Assembly: GCA_029962745.1 (NCBI GenBank)
Contig: CM057164.1
Location: forward strand, 27,485,175-27,549,174
Length of the DNA: 64,000 nucleotides
Reading direction: 5' to 3'
Source: Echinometra lucunter
Lineage: Eukaryota > Echinodermata > Echinoidea > Camarodonta > Echinometridae
The translations under genes were made by a program, and so were the position numbers. Below the pieces are notes generated by a model. That model saw only the letters and a list, made by a program, of their open reading frames with translations, was not told the origin of the DNA and did no database searches. The stretch's first letter is position 1. The number at the start of each line of letters is the position of its first letter. This document shows, piece by piece, positions 12,858-24,854 of the stretch.

Positions 12858-13225
12858 AGTATGTATATTTTGAGGAGAACGGAGAAGCATATTTATAATT
12901 TCCATAAATTCCCAGACTTTCCTTATTAGCTTATAAATCATGTTTGACAGTTTCAAATAATTCTTTGACACTTTCCATTTCTGCAACTAATAAGATAATG
13001 ATAAGCATGATTAACTCAGGCTTGAGGGTCACACAAATTACCGAAACACAAACAGACACAAGCCCTTGGTTTCTTTAAGCGTAACATTAGTATACAGCGA
13101 AATCTAATTCATTGTTTCGGGGGATAGGTGGGGGCTTCATGGTCTGGATTAGTAATATCCGTCTTAATAATCTCGTCTAATCATCTTGATAATTCATCTC
13201 ATTTTCTGTTTGATTTCTTGCTTAG

Positions 13226-13306
13226 CCGAGGCTAAGCTAGTAGATTGTAGCTACCAAGACCTATCAGATTGTGCAGTAGGGTTTGGAGCTGCAGTCGTCT
13301 GCCAGA
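13226..13306 (+). CDS. Gene A, exon: C-terminal part of the SRCR domain
   Basis: The 81-bp exon encodes EAKLVDCSYQDLSDC followed by AVGFGAAVVCQ, the usual end of an SRCR domain (LxDCxxxxxxDCxxxxxAxVxC). Acceptor CTTAG at 13221-13225, donor GTGAGT at 13307, phase 1 at both ends. Joined to the exon at 11804 it gives one domain of about 103 residues with six cysteines. Six cysteines and a two-exon structure are the known marks of group A SRCR domains (group B has eight cysteines in one exon). The reading frame runs on into the WSC exon at 17479. Confidence 0.92.
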
Positions 13307-15865
13307 GTGAGTACAAGAAACCAATTAATGTAGACAAAGAATTCTGACATTATGGATCATATGATATTGGGTGACAACCCACTTGACCGAAGGCCCGCGA
13401 GGCCGAAAATAGCACATTGTAATCTATAATATCACACCGTTCTAACCAATTCCTGTGCCAGAAGGAAGTTTAAGAAGTATTAAAGAGCATCGGGACCTCC
13501 GGAAACGAGGACTAAAGGAGACATAATTATTTTATATACCGTTATTATTTGTGATGAAGGAAAATACAATACGAGAAAAGTCGGCCTCGCGGGCCTTCGG
13601 TCTCGCGGGCCTTCGGTCAAGTGGGCGGACCCCTTACAATGACCTACATATAGATGTTTTTTTTCGAAGTACACTTGTATATACATAAGAAGATCTTGAT
13701 TGTAAAAAAACAGATAAAGGCATTTTTATTGTATGAAACCCCAAAGGACATATTTGAAATTATGATCTAAAGTATGATAATTGTTTATTATTTTCTTTAT
13801 ATTTTAGCAATTTCGGCTACAAATATCTCAAATTTGCAAAAATGGGTTTATCAGTCTTCCAAATCAAAACTAATTTTTTCGGCTATACAATTATGCATAA
13901 CCGCAGTTTTAAGTAAACCTGTATCATCACGTCGACAAAACTAAAGTATAATTTTCCTGTCACCTTGGACAATGGCAGAGTGTAAATGGGTAACAAAAGA
14001 AAATGGAATCATGATGGGCAAATCGTATATTTATCTCTCGTCATATTTAATCTTCTCGCCGAATCCTCCTATTTCCATTGGATTTATCTTTTGCTTTTCG
14101 ATTTTTTTTCATTTGTTTTTATTTTCATGTTGTTTCGTCGGAGCTGTGCCCCTCCCCTCTACTAAGAAAACCTCGATCCATTCTCGCATGGATTTATAAT
14201 AACTCCTTGGTATAGCGTTTTTCAACCACAGTCTTTCATATCAGTGTATCAATATAATAGTAACAATAATAATTATAATAATAATAATAATAATGATAAT
14301 AATAATAATATGTTTTTGTTTATCCAGGGTAGCCTCTTAGTCTTCAGCACTACACACTTTTCTCCAAGAGGACCCTGCAAGCATATTATTACCCCTGCTT
14401 TAGCACGACTACCGTAGCGCTATTTTTGAAAGAGCAACAACACGGAAATGAATAGTTAGCAATGTTCAGTGTAACACCCCAACTGCAGACTGAATGCGTA
14501 TATACAATGTGAAAATGAAAATTCATACATTACTAGTACATCGAGTACACGACCCCTAACCTGAAAAAAAGAAAACCAAAAGAAAAAAAAACCCAACAAC
14601 ATAGAATCACATGTTTCCATTATTAATAATAATTACATTTATTTAGCGCATTACGCGAATACTGCAATGTTCTTTACAATGTTTCTATTATTTACTCCTG
14701 ATCACCGGATCACCATTTAGCAAATTATTTCAACAAGGATATTCTAGTATATTTTCCTCCAGAAGAAATTAGTGACGAATTCTCTGGTTTGAATTAGGTG
14801 TAAATATCTCATCAAGTTTTAATGTGCTAGGTGATTTTCACTTCCAGTCCGTCTGAAGATACGACGCGCTCATAATTGTTTCAAAATTTTGGGGTTTCAT
14901 CTTCAAGCGATTGACAACATAGTATTACATGGACCTCCTTATCTGGGTACATAACGGCTGTTGTTGTTTTGTTGTTGTTGTTGTTGTTGTTGTTGCTGTT
15001 GTTGTTGTTTTGTTTTGTTTTGGGGAGGGGTTGACTGAGGACGAGGTAGGTGTTTATGGTGTCATGGTGAGCAGGGGAAAGGGAAGGGTGATGCATGTTC
15101 AAACTCAAAATGAGAAAGCCTGTTCGTAAAGGCTTCCACTTTGTCTGTGTTGTAACGTCTCTCTCTTGACCAGATCCATTTGACTAAAAATACATATTTA
15201 GTAATTAATGAAGTTAATTAAAGCATTCAATCAATTAAATGGTTTATTTCAAAATGGGAAAAGAGCTAAGGAAATGACATGGTGAGAATTAACCATGTGT
15301 GTGTGTTTTGTGGGCGATGGGTGGTATTATCCATGTATGGTCTCTCCGTGTTTATCATGGCCAGATTAATTTTGTTTTAAATAAAATATCTTGTGATTAA
15401 TGTAGTTATCAATCAAATGAAATATCTTCAAATTGGAAAGGATTTAAGGAAATAATAACTATACTAAAAATCTGTTTTTCTAGGCGTGCAGTGGATGCTA
15501 CTATCCATTGAGCCCCCACCCCAAGCTAAAATGTATGTGATATCGTCTCGTACTAAATATTTTTTATCCCAGCGATAGACTATGAAGCTCATCGTCGATA
15601 TAAAATCGTGTTGTGGCGCGAGGAATAGAGATTTGAAAAACCACACAGTGTAAAATGTGATCTGGATCTATATTTGGTACAATGTAGCGTGAATCAAGCA
15701 GTGTCAAGTGGAAAGTTGGGAAGCACAACATTTTGTCATTTGGGTATTTTTAGGATATGATTCGTTTCATATTTTGGACAGTTATTCTGGAGGCGGTTCA
15801 TATTTGCAGACGAGGGTAAAAAGTAAAAGGTGGACGTCAGAAAAGTTGAGCATTCATTTAGGGGG

Positions 15866-15869
<4 letters not shown>

Positions 15870-15949
<80 letters not shown>
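15870..15949. repeat. (GA)n microsatellite
   Basis: Nearly perfect GA run with one interruption (AGAAGAG). Confidence 0.95.
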
Positions 15950-15952
<3 letters not shown>

Positions 15953-16506
15953 TAATAATACGTATATTTTTTTCTCATCATTGCTTGATATTCTCTAGCA
16001 ATAACGAATGCTGTGAAAAATTCTGCAGATTAGGGTAAACATATTAGTGATTAGTTACACAGTCACAGATTTTGTTGTTCTCCTAATCTGCCTATTTCTC
16101 CAAAAGGGAACTTTTAGGGTAACCACGGCAACAGCGTAGAATTTTATCCATATTTATGTCAACTAAAATCTAGTAAATCTTACGAAGCGTACGGGCTCAC
16201 TGTACTCGTACATATGCTTTGAAGTGTGAGTTATAGATCAGATGTACAGGCAAGAAGGATGCAGTAATAGGAACTTCGAGGAAATTCATTTTGGTGGCTC
16301 CTAGGGTCAGGTGGATCTATTCTGGATGCAACTCTGCTGAATGGAAATTAGTTTGAAGTCTCAGAACCATGCAGACCCTTGTAGCTGACTAGTATAATCT
16401 GGAAACTTTCGATTAATAAGCAGTTTTGCGAATTCAGCGATTATTACGGATTTGCAAAGTTTCTTCGAAATCGCAATACTACCCGCCGTTAACAATAGAC
16501 CTGTTT

Positions 16507-16630
16507 CCTATAGTGTATTCAATAATTTATGCACGTTTTTCTCCAGAACACTTGGTGACCAGCTACATAGCAATGGCATCTGAGTACTAGAATGAATCCA
16601 GTTTGCATGCATCAATATTCTGGACCTATA
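16507..16630 (-). repeat. Dispersed repeat family D, copy 3 (reversed)
   Basis: TTATGCACGTTTTTCTCCAG followed by AACACTTGGTGACCA and ATGGCATCTGAGTA is the reverse complement of the 3' part of 228-430. Confidence 0.5.
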
Positions 16631-16765
16631 TAGCGCGTAATACATCTCGGATGTCTCTAAGCGTTTTACAGAAATATCATTACCCCGGTCGTCGGATGCA
16701 GGCTTGCCTGCACGCAATGTATGCACCTTCTCCACTCCCTGGGGAGCATCCCAACTAGGCGTCTT
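16625..16765. repeat. Dispersed repeat fragment
   Basis: Contains TATATAGCGCGTAATACATC, CTCTAAGCGTTTTACAG, TTACCCCGGTCGTCGGATG and CTGGGGAGCATCC, blocks typical of interspersed invertebrate repeats. GC-richer than its flanks. No open frame of interest. In gene A intron 2. Confidence 0.4.
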
Positions 16766-16867
16766 TTGCAGACGCTAACAATACTAAACAAACCACAACT
16801 TTCGCATTCTACTGGATTCCCACTTAACACCTGGGTGTGTGGGGGGGGGGGGGGGGTGGCAAATGTA

Positions 16868-16970
16868 TAGATTCATATCTTGCAAAAGGACATCAGTGCC
16901 GCAGAGGGACTCAAACTCCGACCATGAGATCCACAGTCCAGTGACGTATCCGCCAGACCGTGACCCTCTA
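16868..16970 (-). repeat. tRNA-derived SINE fragment
   Basis: On the minus strand, GGTCACGGTCTGGCGGATAC resembles an A-box region and GGAGTTTGAGTCCC a B box, followed by GATGTCCTTTTGCAA. It is degenerate. It lies between a G-run and the WSC exon of gene A. Confidence 0.45.
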
Positions 16971-17478
16971 CTAGGTAGTTGTTGCTATGACGGGAAAGCC
17001 TCTAGCAAGGTTTCAGTTGTCAAGGGAAACTTTTGTTCAACAAGTGTGTATAAAATTAAGCAGGTCTATTTACAAAGGCTGTATAATGATGAGAACATGT
17101 CTAGTTTGGCAGTATTACAGTCTAGGAATCGTCCGTACAGCATTAATTTCGGACGTATATCGAACCAAGCTCGAAGGTGAAAACTCAACTCTTTATCAAT
17201 TTGACAATTTACTCAGTTACTATCATGACTATGAGCGTTTCGTTGCTGGAATAAGCTAGATTTTTCATGAAATCTTGGAATATTTCACCAATTAATGGAA
17301 GTTCAATTTTTTTTTCATAAGTGTGTAGGTGTATAATGTCTATAACTGGCGAGGTAATGTAGTGGTCACTTTCATTAATTTTGATTAGTTCTCTTATTTT
17401 TCCACATATTTTTGTTGTTGCTGCTGCTGCTGTTGTTGTTGTGTTATTATTTCATTCTTTATATTATTCTCTTCTCAG

Positions 17479-17775
17479 AGCCTGACTACGTGGGATGTTT
17501 TAACAAACCAAACTCGAGCATTCTCCACACAAACGCTTTCTTCTCAAACAGCTTGACGGTAGATGACTGCCTGAGGAACTGCCGTGACGGCGGCTATCGA
17601 TTCGCATGGACCTTCGACTCCATGCACTGTGGCTGCGGCAACCTGAACGAAGTATCCGCCCTCTCCCAGAGTGACGCTGTATGTTCTTGTCCTTGTGGGG
17701 GCGCTAGATATCAAACCTGTGGAGGGCCTTCATGCACGATGGGAATTGCAGACGACATGATATCTGTGTACAACA
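17479..17775 (+). CDS. Gene A, exon: WSC domain
   Basis: The 297-bp exon encodes PDYVGCFNKPNSS, then LTVDDCLRNCRDGGYRFAWT, MHCGCGN, and near the end RYQTCGGPSC and MISVYN. This matches the WSC (cell wall integrity and stress response component) fold: YxGC at the start, DxCxxxCxxxGY in the middle, FGxQxxxxCxCG, and CGGxxxxSVY at the end. Known WSC domains occur in Kremen, polycystin-1 and yeast cell-surface sensors and are thought to bind carbohydrate. Acceptor CTTCTCAG at 17471-17478; donor GTGAGA at 17776; phase 1 at both ends. It sits between the SRCR and CCP exons of gene A. Confidence 0.92.
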
Positions 17776-17965
17776 GTGAGAAGCTGATTTTATAGTTTCA
17801 CACAGAAAATTACAACTTCAAATTTAGTATGCATGTCCAAACTACAGCTCTTTTCATAATTCTGTTGTCTTCGTTCATAAAATTATAATATACTTTAACT
17901 CATTGACCATGGGCGATGGTATATGGGGGGGGGGGGCGCCCCGCCCTATCATTTTTCAAGTGATC

Positions 17966-18039
17966 AAAAGAAGAAGAAGAAGAAGAAGAAGAAGAAGAAG
18001 AAGAAGAAGAAGAAGAAGAAGAAGAAGAAGAAGAAGAAG
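17966..18039. repeat. (AAG)n microsatellite
   Basis: About 24 AAG units between two G-runs (17926 and 18049), in the gene A intron before the CCP exon. Confidence 0.95.
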
Positions 18040-18563
18040 GGGGTGGATGGGGGGGGGGGGGGGACGCACTTCCCTTCGAAAGGTCAGACACTCATTATTT
18101 GGCTCAAACACGACGTGCGACGTTGCCATTTGAATAACGCGTCATTTTGGCGTCGCCTTGCCGTTGACTACTGAATTATTTCTCTCTCATCATGCTCATA
18201 GCTTTACCTGGTTTGGTTAGCCGCTGGATAAAGATGCTACTAAATCAGCATTTAATAAATCATTCAGTTAAAAGAAACAAAATCTTCATTTCATGAATCA
18301 AAATCATGTAATAGAGTTCTGTTTGTTGATTATTGCAAGTGGAGATGAATCTGAATTATGTTTAGCAATTAACGAAAACACAAAATATTTCTACGATTTT
18401 TCTACCTTTGTTACATGCCCCATTATTTTACTGATTCCTATAAAGTCAGTTGTTGTGATAGTTAGTTCTGTCCCTTTCTCTTTCTCTTTTGGAAACAATT
18501 TCACTCTCTGCGCTTATAGCATATATTATTATTATTTCATCACCTCTCTTTCTTTCTCATTAG

Positions 18564-18758
18564 CGAATAAGGGATTTTGCCTCGACCCTGGTCGCCCTGC
18601 GAATGGACTTCGAACCGGAAACTGGTTCCGGTATGGGTCGAAGGTCAAGTATGAATGCCATAAAGGTCATCGTCTTCAAGGACACGATACGTTGCAATGT
18701 GTTCAGAATGCAAAAGGAGCCCAGGTCACGTGGTCACATCCCACTCCCGTGTGCAAAG
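18564..18758 (+). CDS. Gene A, exon: CCP/sushi domain
   Basis: The 195-bp exon encodes one complement control protein (sushi) module: FCLDPGRPANG, GSKVKYECHKGHRL, LQCVQN, then VTWSHPTPVCK. The four cysteines and the tryptophan before the last cysteine are in the expected order. Acceptor TTCTCATTAG ending at 18563, donor GTGAGC at 18759, phase 1 at both ends, as is usual for CCP exons. CCP modules are extracellular spacer or binding domains common in complement regulators and receptors. It lies between the WSC exon and the stalk exon. Confidence 0.93.
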
Positions 18759-18975
18759 GTGAGCTGAATCCGTTTTTGTTGTTGTTAAAGGTTACTTTGT
18801 CGATATAATGCGGAAAACTTTGATTGTTTACCGTCATTTCATCGTGTTTAGTTGCAGATTCTAGAAGTCACCGTGCAGTTCAAACACCTATTTAAATGAA
18901 TGGTTCAGGTTTATTTATCAAAACTTTCTAAATAGCAGCCAAAGCATGAAACACGCAGTTTCACGCATAATGCTC

Positions 18976-19058
18976 TCTCTTTCTCTTCCTTCCTTCCTTC
19001 CTTTCTTTCTTTCTTTCTTTCTATCTATCTTCTTTCTTTCTTTCTTTCTTTCTTTCTC
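18976..19058. repeat. (CTTT)n / CTTC pyrimidine tract
   Basis: Tetranucleotide CTTC and CTTT units, about 80 bp, in the gene A intron after the CCP exon. Confidence 0.9.
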
Positions 19059-19235
19059 TCTTACTTTCATTTTTTTATACGCGCCACCTCCTCGGTGGAT
19101 CAGTTCTTTTGATTTAAAAGAGAGAGAAAAAAAGTAGCCCGATCTATCACCTCTTCTTGTTTAATACTCACAAATACAAAGAGGGGGATTTGTCTTTACA
19201 CTGACACCTTGCTTTTATCATCATATTTCCCGCAG

Positions 19236-19370
19236 AGATCAAAACAAAAAATGTGGCAGTGGAAGAAACGACCGTTTCTACTGTAAACACAAACTCGTCT
19301 GCTGCTGTTAACACAGATAGAGTAACTGCGCCACCAACGAGGGATATACTCAATCTAAATGCTCTTTCCG
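19236..19370 (+). CDS. Gene A, exon: Thr/Ser/Val-rich juxtamembrane stalk
   Basis: The 135-bp exon encodes 45 residues such as IKTKNVAVEETTVSTVNTNS, ending in RDILNLNALS. It has no cysteine and is rich in Thr, Ser, Val and Asn, as expected for an extended, possibly O-glycosylated stalk. Acceptor CCCGCAG at 19229-19235, donor GTAATT at 19371, phase 1 at both ends. The frame joins the CCP exon (PVCK-E) to the membrane exon (S-G). No domain is recognised; the stalk role is inferred from position and composition. Confidence 0.8.
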
Positions 19371-19404
19371 GTAATTATTATGTCTGGTTGATATAAGACG
19401 TAAT

Positions 19405-19570
19405 TCAGGGGAGCGTTTCATCAACATTTGTTGTCTGACAAGTTGTCAGATCTGACATCTTTCCTTGATTTTGATCGGCTGAGAAGCATGGTTACTGTGG
19501 CAACTGTCGGATAAAACAGACTTTGTCGGATAAAACGTCCCACAAGTCCTTTCATGAAACGCTCCCCTGA
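19405..19570. mobile_element. Foldback element, family 2 copy 1 (gene A intron)
   Basis: Ends TCAGGGGAGCGTTTCATCAA and its inverted partner ending at 19570. Interior has TTGTCTGACAAGTTGTCAGA. Another copy lies reversed at 46811-46970. Confidence 0.85.
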
Positions 19571-20478
19571 GGTTTATATTTACATTCAAACCATGGTTTG
19601 TGTAAGTAAAATAAGCGTAAATAAGCGTAGATAAGCGTCGGTACGCGTATAAAAGCGTAAGTAAGCGTATAAAAGCGCATTACTTTCCATCCATTGGACA
19701 AGAGGACATTAGCGTTTGACCCTTTTGGAGATTCCTTCTGGCTACTCTGTCCTGTGCAAGTATGGTCATATCTTTCTCAATGATTTGCTAGTTTCTTTGA
19801 TCAATCCTTCTATCCATCTATTCCTTTGTCTTCCTCTTCTCCTTCTACCCTGTATTTTGCCGAGCATGATGTCCTGCTCCAGGCCCTTTTACCTAGTAAT
19901 ATGACCAAAGAAGTCTCTACCTTACAACCATATAGCCTCCAAGGGGTAGCTTGGTTGTATCTCTTGGAGATTTTAGACCATCAGGTCACCATGGTTTAAA
20001 TCTAAACCTCTTTTGTGAAATCTGGCCTTTATGTCTGAATAAATGTGGGTTTCTACAAACCACTTTGCTTCATACGCATGTGTACTGCTACATAATGGTG
20101 CATATAACGCTCTGAAATTATTTACAGAGTCATTGTTCCAAAACCCCCAAATGTTCATAGATTTTCCTTTGACATGTTTGAGGCAGATACTGAATGAATG
20201 GTTTTGTTAAAACAAAAACAACACAAAAACAAAATGACGTACGGTTTTTCTCTTGATCCGGAATTGTTGAGTTGAATTATTAATGTCTTGTTTATTCAAA
20301 TTCAATTGTGATCGAACTTAATTCTGGGTTTTGTTAATTTGTCCTGTTTCTGATATTTGTATCTTGTATCAAACTGTTATGTATGTTAATCTCTAATTTC
20401 ATTGAAAACAATGTTTAACCATTTATTTTAAAGATTCCATCAGTATATTCACCTGTTCGTTTGTTGTTGATTTACAAG

Positions 20479-20566
20479 GTGACCTGGTAGGTGTCATCGC
20501 TGCCATACCCGCCACCGTCCTCATCATTAGCTCCGTAATCGTCGTCGCTGTCGTAAGAAAACAAAG
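20479..20566 (+). CDS. Gene A, exon: transmembrane helix
   Basis: The 88-bp exon encodes DLVGVIAAIPATVLIISSVI then VVAVVRKQR: one hydrophobic helix of about 23 residues followed by basic residues, the stop-transfer signal of a type I membrane protein. Acceptor TTTACAAG ending at 20478, donor GTAACG at 20567. It starts in phase 1 and ends in phase 2 (AG, completed to AGG by the next exon). The same phase 1 to phase 2 arrangement is seen in genes B and C. The next exon is 3.3 kb away, across the assembly gap at 21001-21500. Confidence 0.88.
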
Positions 20567-21000
20567 GTAACGTCGATTCTGATTCAAGAATTGTTAAGTT
20601 GAGTCAGTGTATTTAGACATTTAAAAGTTTATTATTGAAACGTTTAACATTAGAATACTCATCATTGGTACACACGTTCGCGAATAAATAAAAACGAAAA
20701 TCAACTCGAGGACACCTTCCTTCAAAACCCTATTATCCCATAAAACATAAAATGTTGGATTTTTTTCATTTCATTTCATTTCATTTTATCTGTTTTCGAT
20801 TTTTCAACTTTAAATAACATACATATAAAAAAATGATTACATCATCAACAGCATGCACAAAATAAGAATAGTTTTCAAAATCAAGAATATAGACAGACAG
20901 ATAAATGTTAAAACTGGAGTGGAATGCTTAAAAGCCAAGCTTGTATTTTACAATCCCTCCAAAAGAAAGAAAGAAAGAAGAAAGAAAACAAAAGTCGTTT

Positions 21001-21500
21001 NNNNNNNNNNNNNNNNNNNNNNNNNNNNNNNNNNNNNNNNNNNNNNNNNNNNNNNNNNNNNNNNNNNNNNNNNNNNNNNNNNNNNNNNNNNNNNNNNNNN
21101 NNNNNNNNNNNNNNNNNNNNNNNNNNNNNNNNNNNNNNNNNNNNNNNNNNNNNNNNNNNNNNNNNNNNNNNNNNNNNNNNNNNNNNNNNNNNNNNNNNNN
21201 NNNNNNNNNNNNNNNNNNNNNNNNNNNNNNNNNNNNNNNNNNNNNNNNNNNNNNNNNNNNNNNNNNNNNNNNNNNNNNNNNNNNNNNNNNNNNNNNNNNN
21301 NNNNNNNNNNNNNNNNNNNNNNNNNNNNNNNNNNNNNNNNNNNNNNNNNNNNNNNNNNNNNNNNNNNNNNNNNNNNNNNNNNNNNNNNNNNNNNNNNNNN
21401 NNNNNNNNNNNNNNNNNNNNNNNNNNNNNNNNNNNNNNNNNNNNNNNNNNNNNNNNNNNNNNNNNNNNNNNNNNNNNNNNNNNNNNNNNNNNNNNNNNNN
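21001..21500. other. Assembly gap (500 N)
   Basis: Exactly 500 N, probably a placeholder of fixed size. It lies in the gene A intron between the helix and tail exons. Flanks are A-rich simple sequence (AAAG repeats on the left, AAACA-type repeats on the right), which probably caused the break. Any reading frame drawn through it is meaningless. Confidence 0.99.
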
Positions 21501-23027
21501 GGAAACAAAACAAAAAGAGACAAAAACGAACAAAACAAAGCAAGAAACACACAAACACACACACAAAATAGAAACAAGAATAAACACGAATACAGAACAA
21601 TAACAGAAAGACTGCTGGCGTACAAGTTTTTAAGAAACTCCCACTGAGATTTAGAAATGACGTACTGCGTCAATGTAATGTTCGCAGATAGGATGATTGA
21701 CAAGGCTGTTGTAATTGTCTTAACCGGTTGCCTATCGAATCATTTCATTCCCATAGACTCGGTATGGGGACTACCCGGCTCCTGTAGGCAACAGATAAAT
21801 TAAGTTTTTGAAGGCATTTGCGATCATTTTTGTTGTAGTATTGATACTACAATAACACCACTTTGTTATTCAATATTTAGTCTTTTCACGCAGGCTATCT
21901 TCATCAGTGGTTCAACACTGTTTGACATGAAAGAATCGCAATTTAACATTATAAAACATCACAAAAAATAAAAATTAACGAAAAATATAATGACATTTGG
22001 TCACAATCGAATATATTCTAATAAACAAAACATATATTGATAAGCAAATGTGACCTCAGCTTTTCTACATCAAGAGAAAAATCATACGTCAGTTTTTCTT
22101 TAACGCGACCACAAATATGAAACAAGTATCGCAATACGACTATAATGAAGGAAGTTCTCTTAAAAAAGTATTTTTTGTTTTGCCATCGTATTTTTTTAAA
22201 TATTTCTTCCTCTTACTCACGTTATTGTACGTGAGTCACAGAAAAGAATCAAATCCGCTCTAAATCCAAAACAACAACAACTAAAACTACATTACCACCT
22301 AGGACAAGAACAGCCACATCAGCACTCGTGAACATCACCGACAACAAACAGACTGCCAGATAGACGGGACATGATTTATAACAGAAAGACCCTTTATGAT
22401 ATATTAAAGGTGATAAGAAACATTAACAACAATAAATTGTGTTCTAGTTACATACATTTTATTCATTATGATTGTTTAACAATTATGGTATTTTTCTCCC
22501 GTCTTCAGAAATAAACGATAATAATATTTATTCAAATGCCACATTTTTTTATTAAGAGTTTCAGAGTAAAAAAAATTGTAAAAAGGCGAAACAGAAGACC
22601 AAGCCTTTTATCCTCCCACTTGCTTCAGATAAATCCGGCTCTACATAATTTTAATATCACTCATTACCTACAAATCATTGCTATAATTATGATTTATAAT
22701 CATGTGATTATGAACTGAAGGATATTTGGTTATGATTGAACTGGTTATAGTTGCTCTCTCATTAATTATGCGAGATCGATACCGGCTCTCAGCAGCATCT
22801 AAAAATCCCTACAACGTGTACAAGGCCGTCTACGCGGATATGAACCCGGTCCCTCTTTTTGAATTTGTTTGAGGTTACTGGTGAGGAAATGGAGACGTCA
22901 CTATGCTGAGGAAATGAAATGTTCAGTTCATTGATTTCCTCATTTTCCAAGGCAACAGTATATCTATTGTGTGATAAATCAAGTAATTGTGATTGCCTGA
23001 ACATGATGACGTAACAATGGATATTAG

Positions 23028-23320
23028 TGCAGTTGGCTCAGTCAGGAAAACGTCTGCCTGTCGAACCAAAGATCTTGGGTTCGAGTCCATCCCGGGCGGA
23101 TGACTGAAGCCTGCGTTGTGTGTTAACGTGCTCCTCCCCTGTTTCATAGACGCAGGCTATGTTTCAGTGGAAAACACTCCGTCCCGCGGATAGGATGTTA
23201 AATGGAGCCCTCCGTGCAGAGGAGTCCCAACCTTTGCACGTCAGGAACCCACTGTACTATTCGAAGAAGAGTAGGGGTAAACCCCGGTGTAGTGGTACAC
23301 TTGCACATCCCCAAAAGTTA
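23028..23320 (+). mobile_element. tRNA-derived SINE in the gene A helix-tail intron
   Basis: The head has an A box (TTGGCTCAGTCAGG at 23033) and a B box (GGTTCGAGTCC at 23078). The body contains GGATAGGATGTTAAATGGAG and CCCACTGTACTATTCG, phrases typical of widespread invertebrate SINE bodies. A short hairpin (AGCCTGCGT / ACGCAGGCT) lies just after the head. It is intronic and in the same direction as gene A. Confidence 0.7.
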
Positions 23321-23840
23321 AAACGGGAGGAGAGATTCAAGGTCAGTTTGCTTTTTCCCTCCTAGGTTCAGGCGACAATACTTGATAATGGTTTATTATA
23401 AGGTTGTGAGTACGGCTGATACACTGAGTAAATGAAACCAAGGATTCTTCGTCGAATGCAAGTTCTCCCTCTCTCTCTCTCTTTCTCTCGCTCACACACG
23501 CACAAGAGCGCCCATGTATACGCACACGCGCACACTTTTTAAGTGGAAGAAAATAAACATTTATTTGAATCGAATTGAAAAAAATCGAAAAGTACTACAA
23601 AAGAAACTATTTCCTTTACGAGCGACTAGAAAATGAAAGAAAAAAAAAATCTTGGGATAGAAGAACATGACCATGTTGATCAGCCAAATGCAGCGAATTG
23701 TAATATATTGGCATAAGCCTCTTTACAGATATTTTTGCTAAATTGTTGATAAAGAATGCATATATTAAAGGCTTAATACAAAGTGATAATGCCCTGAGGC
23801 TATAAATCATGTGTTCCTTTCACGATCCTTTCTCCAACAG

Positions 23841-24441
23841 GAAACGCGCTACTATTCCCACTGAGGAATCCATCCGCTGTGACCTCCAACTCAAGGAAAC
23901 CCCGCCCCCACCGGACAGTCCCCCTTGCCCGAAACCGCGCAGGCTCCTCCCCGGCTCTGGATCATTCACGCTGCCAATCCGTAAACACTCTAGCAACTCC
24001 AGCGACTACTACGCTTCCATCGATCTCTACACTAGCGACGCCGATTATGAAAACATTGCTCGCAAGAAGATCAACGTCCAGTCCGGGAAAGAAGTCTTTG
24101 TACCTCTGTATGGTTCACGATTAGTGCACAACGCGAAGAGCAGCATCGCGAGGACCTTCCAGGGGCCGATGCAAGCTGCGAATCTGTTGCATTACCATTC
24201 GCAGCATCGGATCGGGGAGTCCTTGAGACGGGACACCTACGAGGATACAACTATCATGGTGGACAACGATCTATACGCGTCAAGGGACGAGTTCCCATCA
24301 GATTCGTCGGAACAGCCCGAACCTCCAGTAAGGACAAAACACTTGGTGATGAATGGAACAGCTGAGAGGATAGTCGAGGGCGCTGAGGAAAGCGAATACA
24401 CCGAAGCAGAATTTTTACCCGAAGAAGCGGCTCAGGGTTGA
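23841..24441 (+). CDS. Gene A, terminal exon: cytoplasmic signalling tail and stop codon
   Basis: Acceptor CTCCAACAG ends at 23840. The exon starts with one base that completes the phase-2 codon from 20566, so the protein reads VVRKQ-R-KRATIPTEES. About 200 residues follow to a TGA at 24439-24441. Near the start is a proline-rich stretch (KETPPPPDSPPCPKPRR), a candidate SH3 ligand. Tyrosine motifs include DYYASIDLYTSDADYENIAR (with YENI), VPLYGSRL, DTYEDTTI, DLYASRDEF and SEYTEAEF. YENI fits the known YxN consensus of Grb2-type SH2 domains. The C-terminus is acidic. No enzyme domain is seen, so signalling would depend on recruited adaptors. This is inferred from motifs only. Confidence 0.88.
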
Positions 24442-24606
24442 ACAACTGAGGGTTGACCCTAGACAGATTCTGAGGTGCCTTCCAACCTGATGATAATATA
24501 GCGCATCCCACTAATACATATGCGTAGACCGTGCATGGAGTAAAGAGCAAGAAGAATAGGTGTCGTAGTCGCAAGGCAGCAGGAGTCAGAAGGGTGGCAA
24601 TTTCTC

Positions 24607-24612
24607 AATAAA
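24607..24612 (+). promoter_or_regulatory. Candidate poly(A) signal of gene A
   Basis: A canonical AATAAA lies about 165 bases after the gene A stop codon, a sensible distance for a short 3' UTR. No cleavage site can be seen directly. Confidence 0.5.
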
Positions 24613-24854
24613 TTCTAAAACCACATAGTGTTTAAGGTATTATTATATCGTGACTAAAGAAGCTCAGGTAAAAACGCAGATAATGAACATGTCATTCTGG
24701 ATCCCATTAAAGAATCTAGCCTTCTTCCTTCTGTGCAAATTTATGTAACTTTTAAATATGTTTGTTAATTTCTAAATTTTCTTAAGGAAGAGGATTGCAT
24801 TGGAAATAGACTTAATTAGCCCAACCGAGACACCCATTACTAATGACGGCCCTG

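Larger units (their letters stand above)
13307..17478. other. Gene A intron between SRCR and WSC exons
   Basis: 4.2 kb with TAA repeats (14255-14310), GTT repeats (14957-15020), a GA microsatellite, a family D repeat, a SINE fragment and a G16 run at 16841. A second SRCR or WSC exon was looked for and not found. Confidence 0.6.
20567..23840. other. Gene A intron between helix and tail exons
   Basis: 3.3 kb including the 500-N gap and one SINE. Otherwise AT-rich with no exon signals recognised. An alternative tail exon could lie in the gap. Confidence 0.55.

Noticed and set aside
20853..21703. Several frames of 215-264 codons
   Set aside because: They run through the 500-N assembly gap.
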